64,000 nt of DNA from Elephas maximus indicus (Eukaryota; Chordata; Mammalia; Proboscidea; Elephantidae). The stretch is from the NCBI RefSeq assembly GCF_024166365.1, contig NC_064832.1:39832249-39896248 (forward strand). Direction: 5' to 3'. The position numbers were made by a program, and so were the translations under genes. Position 1 is the first letter of the stretch. Every line of letters starts with the position of its first letter. This document shows positions 20,726 to 32,782 of the stretch, one piece after another. The notes under the pieces are model-generated. The model was given only the letters and a program-made list of their open reading frames with translations. It had not been told where the DNA came from and made no database searches.

Positions 20726-21404
20726 AAGGGCCGTCCAGCTCAAGAGGCATTTGGTCTTAGACCAGGAGAGGGAAGTGCCCCTCAGGAGGTAAGAGTTTCT
20801 TTGGTCAATTTTGTTTGAGGACTAGGACACCCTTTGGCCCAGCCAAACACCTCAGAGCAGGCACAGAGCCTGGAGCAGCCTCTCCCACAGGACAAACAAT
20901 TGGGGACCAAATAAAGGAAAAGCTGGTAGCAGGGCAGAAGTTGAGGCCACCCTGCTCCCCGGACTCTACATCCCTCCAAGACAACACAGAGCCCATGGTC
21001 TCTGCCTTATTTGCCGGCAGAGTTGTGATCACCAATGGCTGAGCGGTCAGAACGTGTTTTCATGGGCTCTGCCATCACCTGTCTCTGGCTGAGATGAAAT
21101 GGTGGTTCTGAGGAGTGCACCAAGCAATTTACACTGCAGCTGCCTGCACTGGAACTGTTTTAAAAATAAAGACAATAGAAGAGTCCACTTGGGATGTCTT
21201 CTTCCTAAGCTACACCCCTTCCTCATACTGAGAGGAGAACTCCTGACACAAGCTAAGTATTCAGATTCTCCCCACAAAAAGTGGTCCCTTTAGTCAGTGC
21301 TTGATTGAGGGGTCTTAGAAGGCTAAGCCTCAAGGCCCTTTTCTGGCATATGCAGGGAGATTAAAATTATTATTATATAACTAAATAATATTAACAATAG
21401 CTAA
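20726..21404. other. intergenic, unrecognised
   Basis: Unique-looking sequence. Overlapping open frames on both strands (20782-21042, 21047-21293) are not supported as genes. Confidence 0.4.
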
Positions 21405-21497
21405 GTCTCATCTAGAGCTTCCATGTACCAGGCACTTTACAAAGATTAACTCGTTGAATCCTCTAAGCAACACCATTAAAAGGTATTATTCTTATTC
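21405..21497 (-). mobile_element. MIR fragment
   Basis: Antisense MIR (CCATGTACCAGGCACTTTAC, CTCGTTGAATCCTCTAAGC, GGTATTATTCTTATTCC), cut by the SINE insertions that follow. Confidence 0.65.
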
Positions 21498-21501
21498 CTA
21501 A

Positions 21502-21985
21502 GGAGCCCTGGTGGTGCAGTGGTTAAGTGCTCTGCTGCTAACCAAAAGATTGACAATTTGAACCGACCAGCTGCTCCACAGGAGAAAGACGTGGCAGTCT
21601 GCTTCTATAAAGATTTACAGCCTTGGAAACCCTATTGGGCAGTTCTACTCTGTCATATGGGGTCACTATGAATCTAGAATCAACTCGATAGCAATGGATT
21701 CTTATTTCTAAGGAGACCTGGTGGAACAGCCCTCAGCTGCTAACCAAAGGTTGGAGGTTCAAACCCACCAGACTTGGCAATCTACTCCCATAAAGATTAC
21801 AGCCTAGGAAACCCTAAGGGGCGTTCTACTTTGTCTTATGGGGTCACTATGAGTCAAAATCAACTCAGTGGCAACAGGTTTGGTTTGTTTGTTTATTTTT
21901 TGATATTCTTATTCTTGTCTGTGGGTGATACAAATGGATGAGCACTCGGCAGCTAACCAAAAGTTTGGAGGTTCAAGTCCACCCA
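21502..21985 (+). mobile_element. three AfroSINEs stacked at one target
   Basis: Three sense SINEs lie head to tail: 21502-21697, 21711-21903 and a fragment at 21914-21985. Each junction carries the same ATTCTTATT-type sequence (21488, 21698 and 21904), as expected if later copies used the duplicated target of an earlier one. Confidence 0.85.
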
Positions 21986-22079
21986 GGAGAGGCTGGATGA
22001 GTAGCCCCAGGGGCTGTGGAGGGAGCGTGAGAGTTACTTAAGCTACCTTGGGAACCCGGCTGAGTCACTTATTGCTCGC

Positions 22080-22442
22080 TGAATATCCCCACATTTCCCT
22101 AGTCCCTTGGAATTAGGTTGAGGTCATGTGAGCAGTTCTGGCCAATGGGCTGTGAGCAAGAGTCGTGTGTGTCAACAACAGCTGAAGCACTTAAGAGCCA
22201 GTGTGCAACTCTCCAGCTTTTCTCTCCAAGCTTGGGTGAGTGAGAAGGAATATGTTTCAAGATGGTGTAACCCTAATGGCAGAACCCCTATGAGCCTGGG
22301 TTCTGGTAATGAGTAAAGCAGAGACTCTTACCAATTTGCACTGAAGATGTACCATGTGTGAGCAAGAAATAAACCTTTGAGGCATTAAGTCACTAAGGTT
22401 TCAGGTTAATTTGATATAAGAGCATAACCTAACTAATACCAG
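22080..22442 (+). mobile_element. old mammalian interspersed repeat, probably LTR-related
   Basis: The combination GGTCATGTGAGCAGTTCTGG, CCAATGGGCTGTGAGCA, GTGAGCAAGAAATAAACC and CATAACCTAACTAATACCA matches a placental-wide interspersed repeat I remember but cannot name with certainty. Confidence 0.5.
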
Positions 22443-22559
22443 AGGTTCTGTTTGTTCTTTTTCTCATACCCTAACGTACTCAGATTAAAACAAAGACCAA
22501 GTAATCAAAGTAAAATTTAGATTGAAGAAAATAGCTCTTCACTACTAGACAGCTATTTA

Positions 22560-22690
22560 ATTCAGCAAGAACATATTGAGTCACTACTATGAAATGTTTT
22601 CAGGACATGAGAGAAGATATTTACGAGCCTGCCCTCTAGGTGCTTATAATCAGCTGAGGGATCGGCCATATCATCCTGAGAGAGTAAGAA
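22560..22690 (-). mobile_element. L2-like fragment
   Basis: AACATATTGAGTCACTACTA, ACGAGCCTGCCCTCTAGGTG and CTTATAATC fit the antisense end of L2. Confidence 0.45.
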
Positions 22691-22809
22691 ATTACTCTCA
22701 GCAACTTTTGACACCAGCCTCCATGGGTAGTGGGGGCAGTAAGAGTAGTCATGGATGCTTAGCACACTGTCTCCTAATTAATTGTTTCCATGTCTTCCTT
22801 CCTATTGTG

Positions 22810-22965
22810 GGTCACATAGCCACAACAATGGATTCAAACATACGAATATCCATGAAGATGGCTCAAGACTGGACGTTTTGTTCTGTTACACAAAATTTTC
22901 TGTTATACATAATATAAAGTTACCATGAGTCAGCGCTAACTCAACAGCAACTAACAACATTGTAG
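22810..22965 (+). mobile_element. RTE 3' end
   Basis: GCCACAACAATGGATTCAAA, GATGGCTCAAGACTGGACG, then CATGAGTCAGCGCTAACTC and CAACTAACAACA give a sense, 5'-truncated RTE tail. Confidence 0.85.
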
Positions 22966-23700
22966 GTCAAGGGAACAAAGACAAGAATCAGATCTTGTCT
23001 GTCTTTGGCCTGGCCCAGAAAGAATGGTCAATAAATTTTGCTGGATGGATAGCTGTGGGGTAGGCAGAACTTGTGCTGGTTCTGAAGGATATACAAGATT
23101 CACATGAGCAAAGAGGAGTTAAGAGAATCCCAGAGGAAGATAGAGAATAAAAGCAATTTGAGCAAAAGCTTGAATTTGGGATGTTCCGAAGGGAAGCTTA
23201 GGTAACAGGCCTGAGAGGACCATTCTCCCCTCTTTGACTGCCAATGACCAGTCAATAATTTCTAAGTGAGGCCCAGCCCTGCAAAACAGCCTTCTCCTCA
23301 GAGCCTCCAAGGTGGCCATGTGGGGTGCTCAGCTGCTGGCCTCAGCCTTGAATGGCCAGGGGTGAAGTGAGAGGCTGGCTGAGCAGCCCAAGGCTTCCTG
23401 GAGCTCAGAGTAATGACAGCTCAACAGTGCAAGCCTTATTATATGGAGCAACTTCATGATGTGGCTGGGTTGTTTTGTTTTGCATTTTTTTCTCTTTGGA
23501 AATAAATTGAGAACCGTCTTTTACCCAAGATTACAAGTTGGGTTAGTGATGAAAGGTCTCTGCAGTGCAAACAGAGCTCTCAGGGAGGAGTTTTCATATT
23601 TGCAGCCCCTTTTATTGCAAATGGCTTGTTTTATACACAAACACCAGAAGATAAGCTAGATAAATGGGATTTTCTAAAAATTAAACACTTATGCTCATCA
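22966..23700. other. intergenic, unrecognised
   Basis: No clear repeat beyond a possible L2/MIR tail near 23025-23050 (CAATAAATTTTGCTGGATGG). No exon seen. Confidence 0.4.
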
Positions 23701-23735
23701 AAAAAAAAACCATTGCCATCGAGTCAATTCCCACT

Positions 23736-24815
23736 TCACCAAAAGAGAACCTACAGACAGGGGAAAAATTTTGGGCCATGATGTATCCAACAAATGTCTA
23801 ATCTCTAAAATCTATAGGAAAATCCAACACCTCTACAACAAAAAGACAAATAATCCAATTAAAAAATGGGGAAAGTATATGAACAGACACTTCACCAAAG
23901 AAGACATTCAGGTGGCTAACAGATACATGAGGAAATGCTTGTGATCGCTAACCATTAGAGAAATGCAGATCAAAACTACTATGAGATACAGTTTAACCCT
24001 GACATTATTGACATGAATTAATAAAACAGAAAATAACAAATGTTGGAGGGCTTGTGGGGAGATTGGAACTCTTATGCACTGCTGGTAGGAGTACAAAATG
24101 GTACAATCAACTCAGAAAATGATATAGCACTTCCTTAAAAAGCTAGAAATACAAAAACCAGCAATCTCATTCCTAGGAATATATCCTAGAGAAATAAGAG
24201 CTATCGCACAGATATATGGACACCCATGTTCATTGCAGCATTATTCACAATAGCAAAAAGATGGAAACAACCTAAGTGCCCACCAAGAGATGAATGGATA
24301 AACAAACTAGGGTACATACACACAATGGAATACTTTTCACCAATAAAGAACAATGATAAATCTTCAAAATATCTCACAACATGGATGAATCTGCAGGGCA
24401 TCATGCTGAGTGAAATAAGTCAACCACAAAAAGACAAATATGAAAATGTTTCAACACAGAAAGAAACTATCTTTGATGGTTACGAGGGAGGTGAAGGGTA
24501 GGGAGGGAAAAACACTAACTAGATAGTAGATAAGTGGTAACTTTGGTGAAGGGTAAGACAATACACAATACTGGGGAAGTCAGCACAACTTAACCAGGGC
24601 AAAGTCATAGAAGCTTCACAGATACATTCAAATGCCCTGAGAGAATGAGCTCCTGAGTTGAGGGCTGCATGGTCTCGGGGGACAACGAGCTCATAGCTCA
24701 GACTATGTCTGCATAACATAGTCTTAAAAAAAAATGTTCTACATTTGACTGTGGTGAGTAGCATCTGGGATCTTAAAAGTCTGCAAGCAGCCATCTAAGA
24801 TGTATCTACTGGTCT
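23736..24815 (+). mobile_element. L1 ORF2 end and 3' UTR
   Basis: Sense L1: end of ORF2 (ATTCACAATAGCAAAAAGAT, GTGCCCACCAAGAGATGAAT, ACATGGATGAATCTGCAGGG, GAGTGAAATAAGTCAACC), then a 3' UTR shared with the antisense copies (GGATCTTAAAAGTCTGCAAG, CCATCTAAGATGTATCTAC). The reading frame is broken throughout. A SINE tail fragment lies at 23701-23735. The L1 3' UTR is cut by the RTE that starts near 24816. Confidence 0.88.
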
Positions 24816-25312
24816 CCAAAAGAATTGGTTGACATTCAACCATTTCAGGAGGTAGCATATGATCAGGAACCTATGGTACTGAAGAAAGAAATCCAAGCCG
24901 CACTGAAGGTGTTGGCAAAAAACAAGGCTCCAGGAATTGATGGAATACCAACTGAGATGTTTCAATAAACAGATGCAGCGCTGGAATTGCTCATGTGTCT
25001 ATGCCAAGAAATTTGGAAGACAGCTGCCTGGTCAATCAAATGAAGAGATTCATGTTTGTACCCATTCCAAAAAAAGGTGATCCAACAGAACATGGAAATT
25101 ATTGAACAATATCATTAATATCACATGCAAGTAAAATTTTGCTGAAGATTATTCAAAAGCAGTTGCAGCCATGTCTGGACAGGCAACTGCCAGAAATTCA
25201 AGCCAGATTCAGAAGAAGCTGTGAAACAAGGGATATCATTGTTCATGTCAGATGGTTCTTGGCTGAAAGCAGAGAATACCACAAAGATGTTTACCTGGCT
25301 TTTATTGACTAT

Positions 25313-27392
25313 TCTGTGAGATTAGGTTGTACATTGAGTCAATCTCTTTTGAGATATAAAAGAGAGAAGCGAGCAGAGAGATAGGGGGACCTCATACCAC
25401 CAAGCAAAAAAAGCCAGGAGCACATGTGTCCTTTGGACCCAGGATGCCTGTGCTGAGAAACTCCTAGACAAGGGAAAGATTGAGGACAATTTCCTTCCCC
25501 CAGAACTGATAGAGAGAGAAAGCCTTCCCCTGAAGCTGGTGCTCTGAATTTGGGCTTCCAGCCTCCTAGACTGTGAGAGAATAAATTTCTCTTTGTTAAA
25601 GCCATCTACTTGTGGTATTTCTGTTATAGCAGCACTAGATAACTAAGATAGAATTTGGTACCAAGAGTAGGGTGCTGCTCTATCAGATACCTACAATATG
25701 GAACCAGTTTTGAAACTATGAATGGATAGAGGTTGGAAGAGTCTTAAAATGCCTAATAGTAAAAGTCTAGATTGCCTTGAAGAGACTGTTGGTGGAATTG
25801 TGGACATTGAAAACAATTCTGGTGAGGATTCAGAAGGAAGTAAGGAGAGCTGTTACACTGGAGATGGTGTAGATGGCAAGAAGCAGCAGCAAAGAAACAG
25901 CAGCAGCAAAACCAGGAGACCAGTGCCAGACATCACTGGAGCCAATCCACGGAGCGAGAAAGCTCAGAGTCTTTGCAAAGGAGGCTTCCTGGCAGAGTGG
26001 GAAGCCTTCAGACATTTATCAGTGGAGCTAGGGTTGCCAACCCATGGAGAAAGATAGCTGAAATTTACTAGTGGAGTTGGGTGCCTCCAGGCACTTATCA
26101 GTAGAGCTAATGAGCTTTGGAACACTTGCCCCAGCAGAGCAGACATGGGTGGTGAGGCCCCAGGGGCCAAGGAAACAGGGAACCAGGAAGCAGCAGCTGA
26201 AGAGACAAGGAACACAGAAAGTAGAGCTGCCTCAGCCTCAAAGGGCAGGGATTTCAAAAGGTAGAGCCGCAGCCTCCTAGGTTTCAAGAGTCAGATCTTC
26301 ACCAACTCAGCTCCAGAGTGTGGAGCTGCCTTTCACAAGTACCAACAGGATGGAGGTAGATCTGCTGGGCAAAGCTGAGGGGTCAGGGCTGCCATAACCA
26401 AGGGGCAGAAGAAAGGGGTCTGCCAGGGCTGAGGAGGTAAGGTCACCACTCAGATGGACTAGGAGAATGGGGCTGCCTAAGTCTGAAGGAGCAGATTTGC
26501 CAAGGGCCTTCCACTCAGAATCCACATTGCATGGACAACACCCAGAGCCTGGAGGGCAAGGCCATTCCCTAAAAGATCTCAGAGAACAGGAGATTATTTT
26601 CAAGACTTGACAGTTAACATAATATGTTTTGCTAACTTTCTTGGTGCCTGTTACCCCTTCTTTCCCTCCAGTTTCTCCCATTTGTAATGGAAATGTCTAG
26701 TTTGTGCCTGTTCCACCATTAGTAGTTTGAAATCAGATAACTTGCAGATTTCACAGATGAAGAGGAATTTTTGGATTTTGGATTTGAAGTTGATTGAAGA
26801 CGTTTGCTATGATATGATGGGGTGAATGTGTTTTACATGTGGTAAGGACATGAATTTTGGGGAGCCGAAGGGTAGAATGTTGTGGATTGAATTGTGTCCC
26901 TCCAAAATGTCTGTCAAATTGGCTAGGCCATGATTCCCAGTATTGTGTGATTGTCCACCATTTTGTCACCTGATGCGATTTTCCTGTGTGTTGTAAATCC
27001 TCTCTCTATGAGGTTAATGAGGCAGGAGAACAGGCAGCTATGTTAACAAGGAAGGACTCAATTTACAAGATTAGGTTGTATGTTGAGTCAGTCTCTTTTG
27101 AGATATAAAAGACAGAAATGAGCAGAGAGACAGGGGGACCTCATACCAGCAAAAAGAGCCAGGAGGGGAGTATGTCCTTTGGACCTGGACTCCCTGCACT
27201 GAGAAACTCCTCGACCAGGGAGAGATTGATGACAAGGACCTTTCCTCAGAACCGATAGAGAAAACCTTCCCCTGAAGCTGGTGCCCTGAATTCAGACTTC
27301 TAGCCTCCTAAACCATTAGAGAATAATTTTTTTTTTGTTAAAGCCATCCACTTGTGGTATTTCTATTATAGCAGCACTAGATAACTAAGACA
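25313..27392 (+). mobile_element. MaLR-type provirus: LTR, internal region, LTR
   Basis: The left LTR (25313-about 25650) has lost roughly its first 190 bp; the right LTR (26878-27392) is complete, TGTTGTGGATTGAATTG to CTAAGACA. The region between (25650-26877) resembles the MLT1/MST internal sequence (GAATTTGGTACCAAGAGTAG, AGATTGCCTTGAAGAGACTG, GAGGATTCAGAAGGAAGTAA). The target duplication is ACTAT (25308-25312) and ACGAT (27393-27397). No intact retroviral protein is present; internal open frames such as 25722-26057 are remnants. It inserted after the RTE. Confidence 0.85.
26878..27392 (+). mobile_element. complete 3' MaLR-like LTR
   Basis: 515 bp, the most complete sense LTR of its family here. 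TATA-like GAGATATAAAAGACAG at about 27101 and AATAATTTTT in place of the expected AATAAA near 27322. Useful as a local reference for the other copies. Confidence 0.85.
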
Positions 27393-27809
27393 ACGATGCA
27401 GGGGTATTTGACTGTATGAATCATAACAAATTATAGATAACACTGCAAAGAATGAAAATTCCAGAACACTTAATTGTGCTTGTGAGGAACTGTACAGAGA
27501 CCAAGAGGCAGTCCTTCGAACAGAACAAGAGGACACTGTGTGGTTTAAAGTCAGGAAAAGTATGCATCAGGGTTGTATTCTCTTACCATACTTATTCAAT
27601 CTGAATGCTGAGCAAATAATCCGAGAAGCCGGGTTATATGAAGAACAGGGCATCAGGATTGGAGGGAGGTTCATTAACAACCTGCAATATGCAGACGACA
27701 CAACCCTGCTTGCTCAAAGTGAGGAAAACTTGAAGCACTTACTGATGAAGATATAAGACCTTCACTTTGAACTACACGTCAACATGCTCTGAATTGTGTT
27801 TTAAAAATA

Positions 27810-28100
27810 TCTCTGTAGCTGCTATATTGAGACTAGACTATGGAGGGGCAAAGATGGAATATGGGAGACGGTTTAGGAGTTCATTGCCATGTACAGGAAC
27901 AGAGGATGGTCGCTGAGACCAGCGTGAAAAGTGGAGGTGGTGAGAAGTGGTCAGATTCTGGATAGATTCTGAAGGTGGATCCAGCAGGGTTTCCTGATGA
28001 ATTAGATGTGGAATTTGAAAGACAGGAGTCAAAGATGACTCCAACACTTTTGGTCAGAGAAACAGAGAGTGAAGTTACCATTTACTGAGGTGGGAATTAT
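27810..28100 (+). mobile_element. L2-like fragment
   Basis: GGATAGATTCTGAAGGTGGA, GATGAATTAGATGTGG and AGGAGTCAAAGATGACTCC fit an internal part of L2 as I remember it. Old and diverged. Confidence 0.45.
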
Positions 28101-28610
28101 GAGCAGATTTGTAGAAGAGGTGAGGCTTGAACCTCCACCTTTTGCCTCCAAGGCCAGGCTCCTCCCTCACAGTACAAGGCCAGGGCTGTGGCATTATATC
28201 CCTTTATGAATCATTACATCCCAGCGGTTCCTCGAGCCATCTATAGACATTTCCAAGTTCTATCCTTTAACCCTCCACTGTTGCAAGCTGTAGGCACCTT
28301 GGTATCTCCAGCTAAGATCATCTTTCCTTGGGCCACATTGTCTGAATATGCTGGGAACCCACAGATCCAGTCCAGGGACTAACAGCTGACAAGAGGCAAC
28401 GCCCCGGACACACACATGAGCTGAGCTTGAGTGACCCTGAGCTGGGCTCTAACAGGGTGGAAGCTGGGCTGGCAGTGGAGCAAGAAAGAGCATCAGAGCA
28501 CAAGTCCTCACCTTGTCTTTATAGGATCACATGGGGGGTGGGGAGTTGGTCCAAGTAGTACCCCAGGCCAATTGATCAGAATTCCTGGGAGTGGGAGCCA
28601 GGTTTTTTTT
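28101..28610. other. intergenic, unrecognised
   Basis: Unique-looking, no identifiable repeat or exon. Confidence 0.4.
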
Positions 28611-29395
28611 GTTTTGTTTTAATTTTATTAATTTTGTTGTTGAAAATATACACAGTAAAACATACACCAATTGATCAGTTTCTACATGTACCAGTTAGTG
28701 ACACTAATTACATTCTTCGAATTTTACAACCATTTTCACCCTTCTTCTCTGAGTTGTTCCTCTCCCACCAACATAAACTCACTGCTTCCCAAGGTTCCTT
28801 TCTAATCTTTGAGTTACTGTTGTTAGTTGAATCCCATATAGATAGTTCTTAAAAGAGCATAATGCTCAAGGCAGACATCTTTTTACTAGTTAAGCTGAAC
28901 TATTGTTTGGTTTTGGAAAGACTTCAGGGGATATTTTATTTAAGATTTAAAGATGATCTCAGGGCAATAGTTTCAGGGGTTCATCTAACCTTCACAGTTC
29001 CAGGAAATCTGGAGTCCATGAAAATTTTAAATTCTGTTCTACATTTTCCCTCTTTTGATCAGGGTTCTTCTATAGAGTCTTTGATCAAAATGTTCAGTAA
29101 TGGTAGCCGGGAACAATCCTGTTCTTCTGGACTCATGGCAAAGGAGGCGGTTTTTCATGGAGGCAATTAGCCACACAGTTCATCTCCCCCTACTATTCCT
29201 GATACCACTTCCTCTGTTGCTCCAGGTAAATACAGACCAATTGTGCCTCGGATGGCCGCTTGCAAACTTTTAAGACCTTAGGCACTATGCAACAAAATAG
29301 GAGGTAGAAAAGAACACTAAACATATCATTAGGCTAATTAACTGAGATGTCTCAAGAAACCATTAAATCTCCAAACCAAGAAACCAAATCCCATG
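28611..29395 (-). mobile_element. L1 3' UTR variant
   Basis: Antisense, starting TTAATTTTGTTGTTGAAAAT and CATACACCAATTGATCAG and continuing through CGGATGGCCGCTTGCAAAC and AAGACCTTAGGCACTATGC. Same subtype as 1359-1700. Confidence 0.78.
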
Positions 29396-29430
29396 AGGGT
29401 TTTGGTTGTAGATAAGCAGTCTCAGCAGCT

Positions 29431-31310
29431 ACTCTTTTTTTTTTTTTTTGTCATTGATGTAAATATGTCTACCACACAACTTGTACCAATTGAACTTTTT
29501 CCAGGTGTACAACTTACTGAAAGCAATTATAATAATTGGCTGTGCAACCCTACACTTAATAAATGTGATATTTCCATTACCTTTAACCGCCTCCGCACCA
29601 CCCCCCAGCCCTCTCTCTTGCCCCTGGTAACCACTAATAAACTTTCTTCTCTATGCATTTGCCTTTCCTTGTATTTTTATATAAGTGAGGTCATATAACA
29701 TTTGCCATTTTATGACTTACTCATTTCACTCAGCATAATGTGTTTGGCTCCATCCATATTGTAGTATGTATCAAGACCTCATTTCTCCTACTGGCTGAGT
29801 AGTATTCCATTGTATGCATGTACCACATTTTGTTTATCCATTCATCTGTTGATGGGCATTTAGGCTGTTTCCACCTGTGGCTATTATGAATAGTGCTGCA
29901 GTGAACACTGGTGCATTGTTATAGACACATAGACCAGGCAGTTTTGGTTACCGTAGCTGTATAGGATGATTTAAAATCAGGAAGTGTGAGTCCTTCTACT
30001 TTGTTCTTCTCTTTCAACATTACTTTAGGTATTTCAGGGCCTTTTACCATTCCGTATAAAGTTGAGGATTGATTTTTCTATTTCTGTAAGGAGTACTTGG
30101 AATTTTGATCAGGATTGTGTTGAATCTACAGATCACTTTGGTTAGTATTGACATTTTAACAATATTTAGTCTTCCAATCCATGAACATGGAACAACTTTC
30201 CAATTTATTTAAGTCTTTTTTAATCTCTTTCAGCAGTGTTTTGTAGTTTTCATTATATAAGTCCTTCACATCCCTGGTTAGATTTATTCCTAGGTATTTT
30301 ATTCTCTTAGACGCTATTGTAAATGGAATTGTTTCCCTAATTCCCTTTCAGATTTCTCGTTGCTGGTGTATAGAAACCCAACTCATTTTTGTTGACTTTG
30401 TACCCTGCAAATTTGCTAAATCCTCTATTAGCTCAAGAGTTTTCTTGTGTACTTTTTGTGGTTTTTTATATATAAATTTTTTGTATATTTTTTTTTATAT
30501 CATCTGCAAATAGAGATAATTTTACTTCTTCTTAGCCAATCTGGATAGCTTTTATTTTATTATTTTCCTTTTCTTATTGCTCTGGCTAGGACTTCCAATA
30601 TGATATTGAATAGAAGTGGCAAGAGTGGGCACCCTTGTCTTGTTTCCAATTTCAAGGGGAAAGCTCTCAGTCTTTCTCCGTTAAGTGTAATGTTGGCTGT
30701 TGGCTTTTCATATATCCCTGAATCATACTGAAGAATTTCCATTCTATTCCAATCTTCTTTAGAGTTTTCATCAAGAAATGCTGTTGGATTTTATCAAATG
30801 CTTTTCCTGCATCCATAGAGATGATCATGTAATTCTGCTCTTTTGTTCTGTCAATGGGGCCTATTATGTTAATTGATTTTCTAATATTGCACCATCCCTG
30901 CCTTCCTGGAATAAATCCCATTTGGTTGTGGTGTATGACCCCTTTAATATGCTGTTGAATTCTGTTCACTAGTATTTTGTTGAGGATTTTTGTGTCTATA
31001 TTCATAAGAGATATTGGCCTGTAGTTTTGTTTTGCTTTTCTTGTGGTGTCTTTGTTTGGTTTGGGTATCAAGGTTATGTTTTTTCCATAGAATGAATTTG
31101 GGAGTATTCTTTCCTTCTCTGTCTTTTGGAAGAGTTTAATCAGCATTGGTGTCAATTCTTATCTAAATGTTTCGTAGAATTCCCCAGTGAAGCCATCTGG
31201 TCCAGGACTTTTTTTTTTGTTGGGAAGCTTTTGATCAATAATTTGATCTCTTCACTTGTTATTGGCCTGTTGAGACTTTCTATTTCCTCATGAGTCAGTT
31301 TGAGTAGGTT
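29431..31310 (-). mobile_element. L1 with ORF2 reverse-transcriptase remnants
   Basis: T run at 29430-29448, then an antisense 3' region (TTGTAGTATGTATCAAGACC, GAGTAGTATTCCATTGTATG) and ORF2. On the minus strand 30667-31155 reads through the RT domain: [31 protein letters not shown], then [14 protein letters not shown]. The catalytic YADD region and much of the 3' coding part are interrupted; the frame is broken outside this stretch. This is the longest retrotransposon reading frame in the window and is not functional. Confidence 0.88.
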
Positions 31311-31985
31311 GTATGCTTGTTTTGTTTTTATTAATAGATGTTATTTTTGAGAACAGTTTTAGATTTATAGAAACATGGAGCAGATGGTACAGGAAGTGAC
31401 CATATTACCCCCAGATCCCAGTTTCTCCTGATATTTACATCAGTATGGTACATTTGTTACTATCAATGAACCAATGAATTCATTATTAAAACTAAAGTCC
31501 AGACTTCATTCAGATTTCCTTAATTTTTACCTAATGTCTTTTTTCACCTCCAGGATCCCACATTACATTTAGCCCATCATGTCTCCTTAGACTCTTCTTG
31601 TCTGTGATAGTTTCTCAGATTTTCTTGCTTTTGATGACCTTGACAGTTTTGATAAGTTCCAGTCAGGTATTTTGTAAAATGTCCCTCAACTGGGATTTGT
31701 CCTTCCACACACCCCGCCATAATTAGACTGGGGTTAAGGTTTGAGGGAGGAAGATCACAAAGGTAACATGCCATTTTCATCACACCATATCAAGGATACA
31801 TACTATCAACATGCTTTATGACTATTGAAGTTAACCTTGAACACCTGGCTGAGGTTGTGTTTGTCAGGTTTTTCCACTGTACAGTTACTCTTTTTTCCCT
31901 CCTTCCATCCTGTATTCTTTGGAAGGAAGTCACTGAGTGCACCCTACACTTATGCAGTGGGGGTTATAGTCCCTCTTCTTGGCAG
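31311..31985 (-). mobile_element. L1M 3' UTR, older
   Basis: Antisense older L1 end: GAGAACAGTTTTAGATTTAT, CATCAGTATGGTACATTTG, CACCTCCAGGATCCCACAT, GTCTCCTTAGACTCTTCTTG. It directly follows the younger L1. Confidence 0.72.
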
Positions 31986-32157
31986 CCATGTTTTTTAATT
32001 TTTCTCAGACAATCTCAATTGCCACCAAGGTTGAGAACCACTACACTGGATCAACAAGAGCTTCTTCAGTACATTCTGGTATTTGCTGATTCCAGGGGCT
32101 AGGCACCATGAGCGACAGGCTGCAGAGCATTCTTCTCCCACTCAGAAGTGAAATTAA

Positions 32158-32782
32158 TCAATTGGTCTCAACCTACCTGGAGCAAAGGAGAATGAAGAAC
32201 ACCAAAGACACAAGGAAAATATGAGCCCAAGAGACAGAAAGGACCACATAAGCCAGAGACTCCATCAGCCTGAGACCGGAAGAACTAGATGGTACCCAGC
32301 TACCACCAGTGACTGCCCTGACAGGGAGCACAACGGAGAATCCCTCATGGAGCAGGAGAAAAGCGGGATGCAGACCTCAAATTCTAGTAAAAGGATCAGA
32401 CCTAATGGTCTAACTGAGACGAAGACCCCAGAGGTCATGGTCCCTGGACTCTCTGTTAGCCCAAAACTAAAATCATTCCCAAAGCCAACTCTTCAAACAT
32501 TAGACTATAAGACATAAAATGATACTGGTGAGGAGTATGCTTCTTAGCTCAAGTAGACACATAAGACTATGTGGGCAGCTCCTGTCTGGAGGCAAGATGA
32601 GAATGAAGAGGGGTACAGGAGCTGGTTGAATGGACATGGGAAATACAGGGTAGAGAGGAGAAGTGTGCTATCACAATGTAGGGAGAGCAACTAGGCTCAC
32701 ACAACAATGTGTGTTTAAGATTTTGTATGAGAAACTGACTTGAATTATAAACTCTTACTTAAAGCACAATAAAAAATAAAAA
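32158..32782 (+). mobile_element. L1 3' UTR, 5' truncated
   Basis: Sense copy from CAATTGGTCTCAACCTACCT to the A-rich end CTTAAAGCACAATAAAAAAT. 14-bp duplications AGAAGTGAAATYAA with one mismatch at 32144-32157 and 32783-32796. It split the diverged duplicate described at 32783-33120. Confidence 0.88.

Larger units (their letters stand above)
24816..27790 (+). mobile_element. RTE reverse-transcriptase copy interrupted by an LTR element
   Basis: Two pieces of one RTE, 24816-25312 and 27398-about 27790, rejoin across the inserted provirus. The first piece encodes the RT fingers region (KNKAPGIDGIP) but has an in-frame TAA at 24966. The second carries the catalytic YADD motif at 27688-27699, with LLMKI before the stop. 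The downstream endonuclease-distal third and the 3' tail are missing. It is a dead LINE fragment. Open frames at 25139-25384 and 27538-27756 belong to it. Confidence 0.9.

Noticed and set aside
30667-31155. 162-codon reverse-transcriptase-like frame as a host gene
   Set aside because: It is L1 ORF2 in an antisense L1, with the coding sequence broken on both sides.
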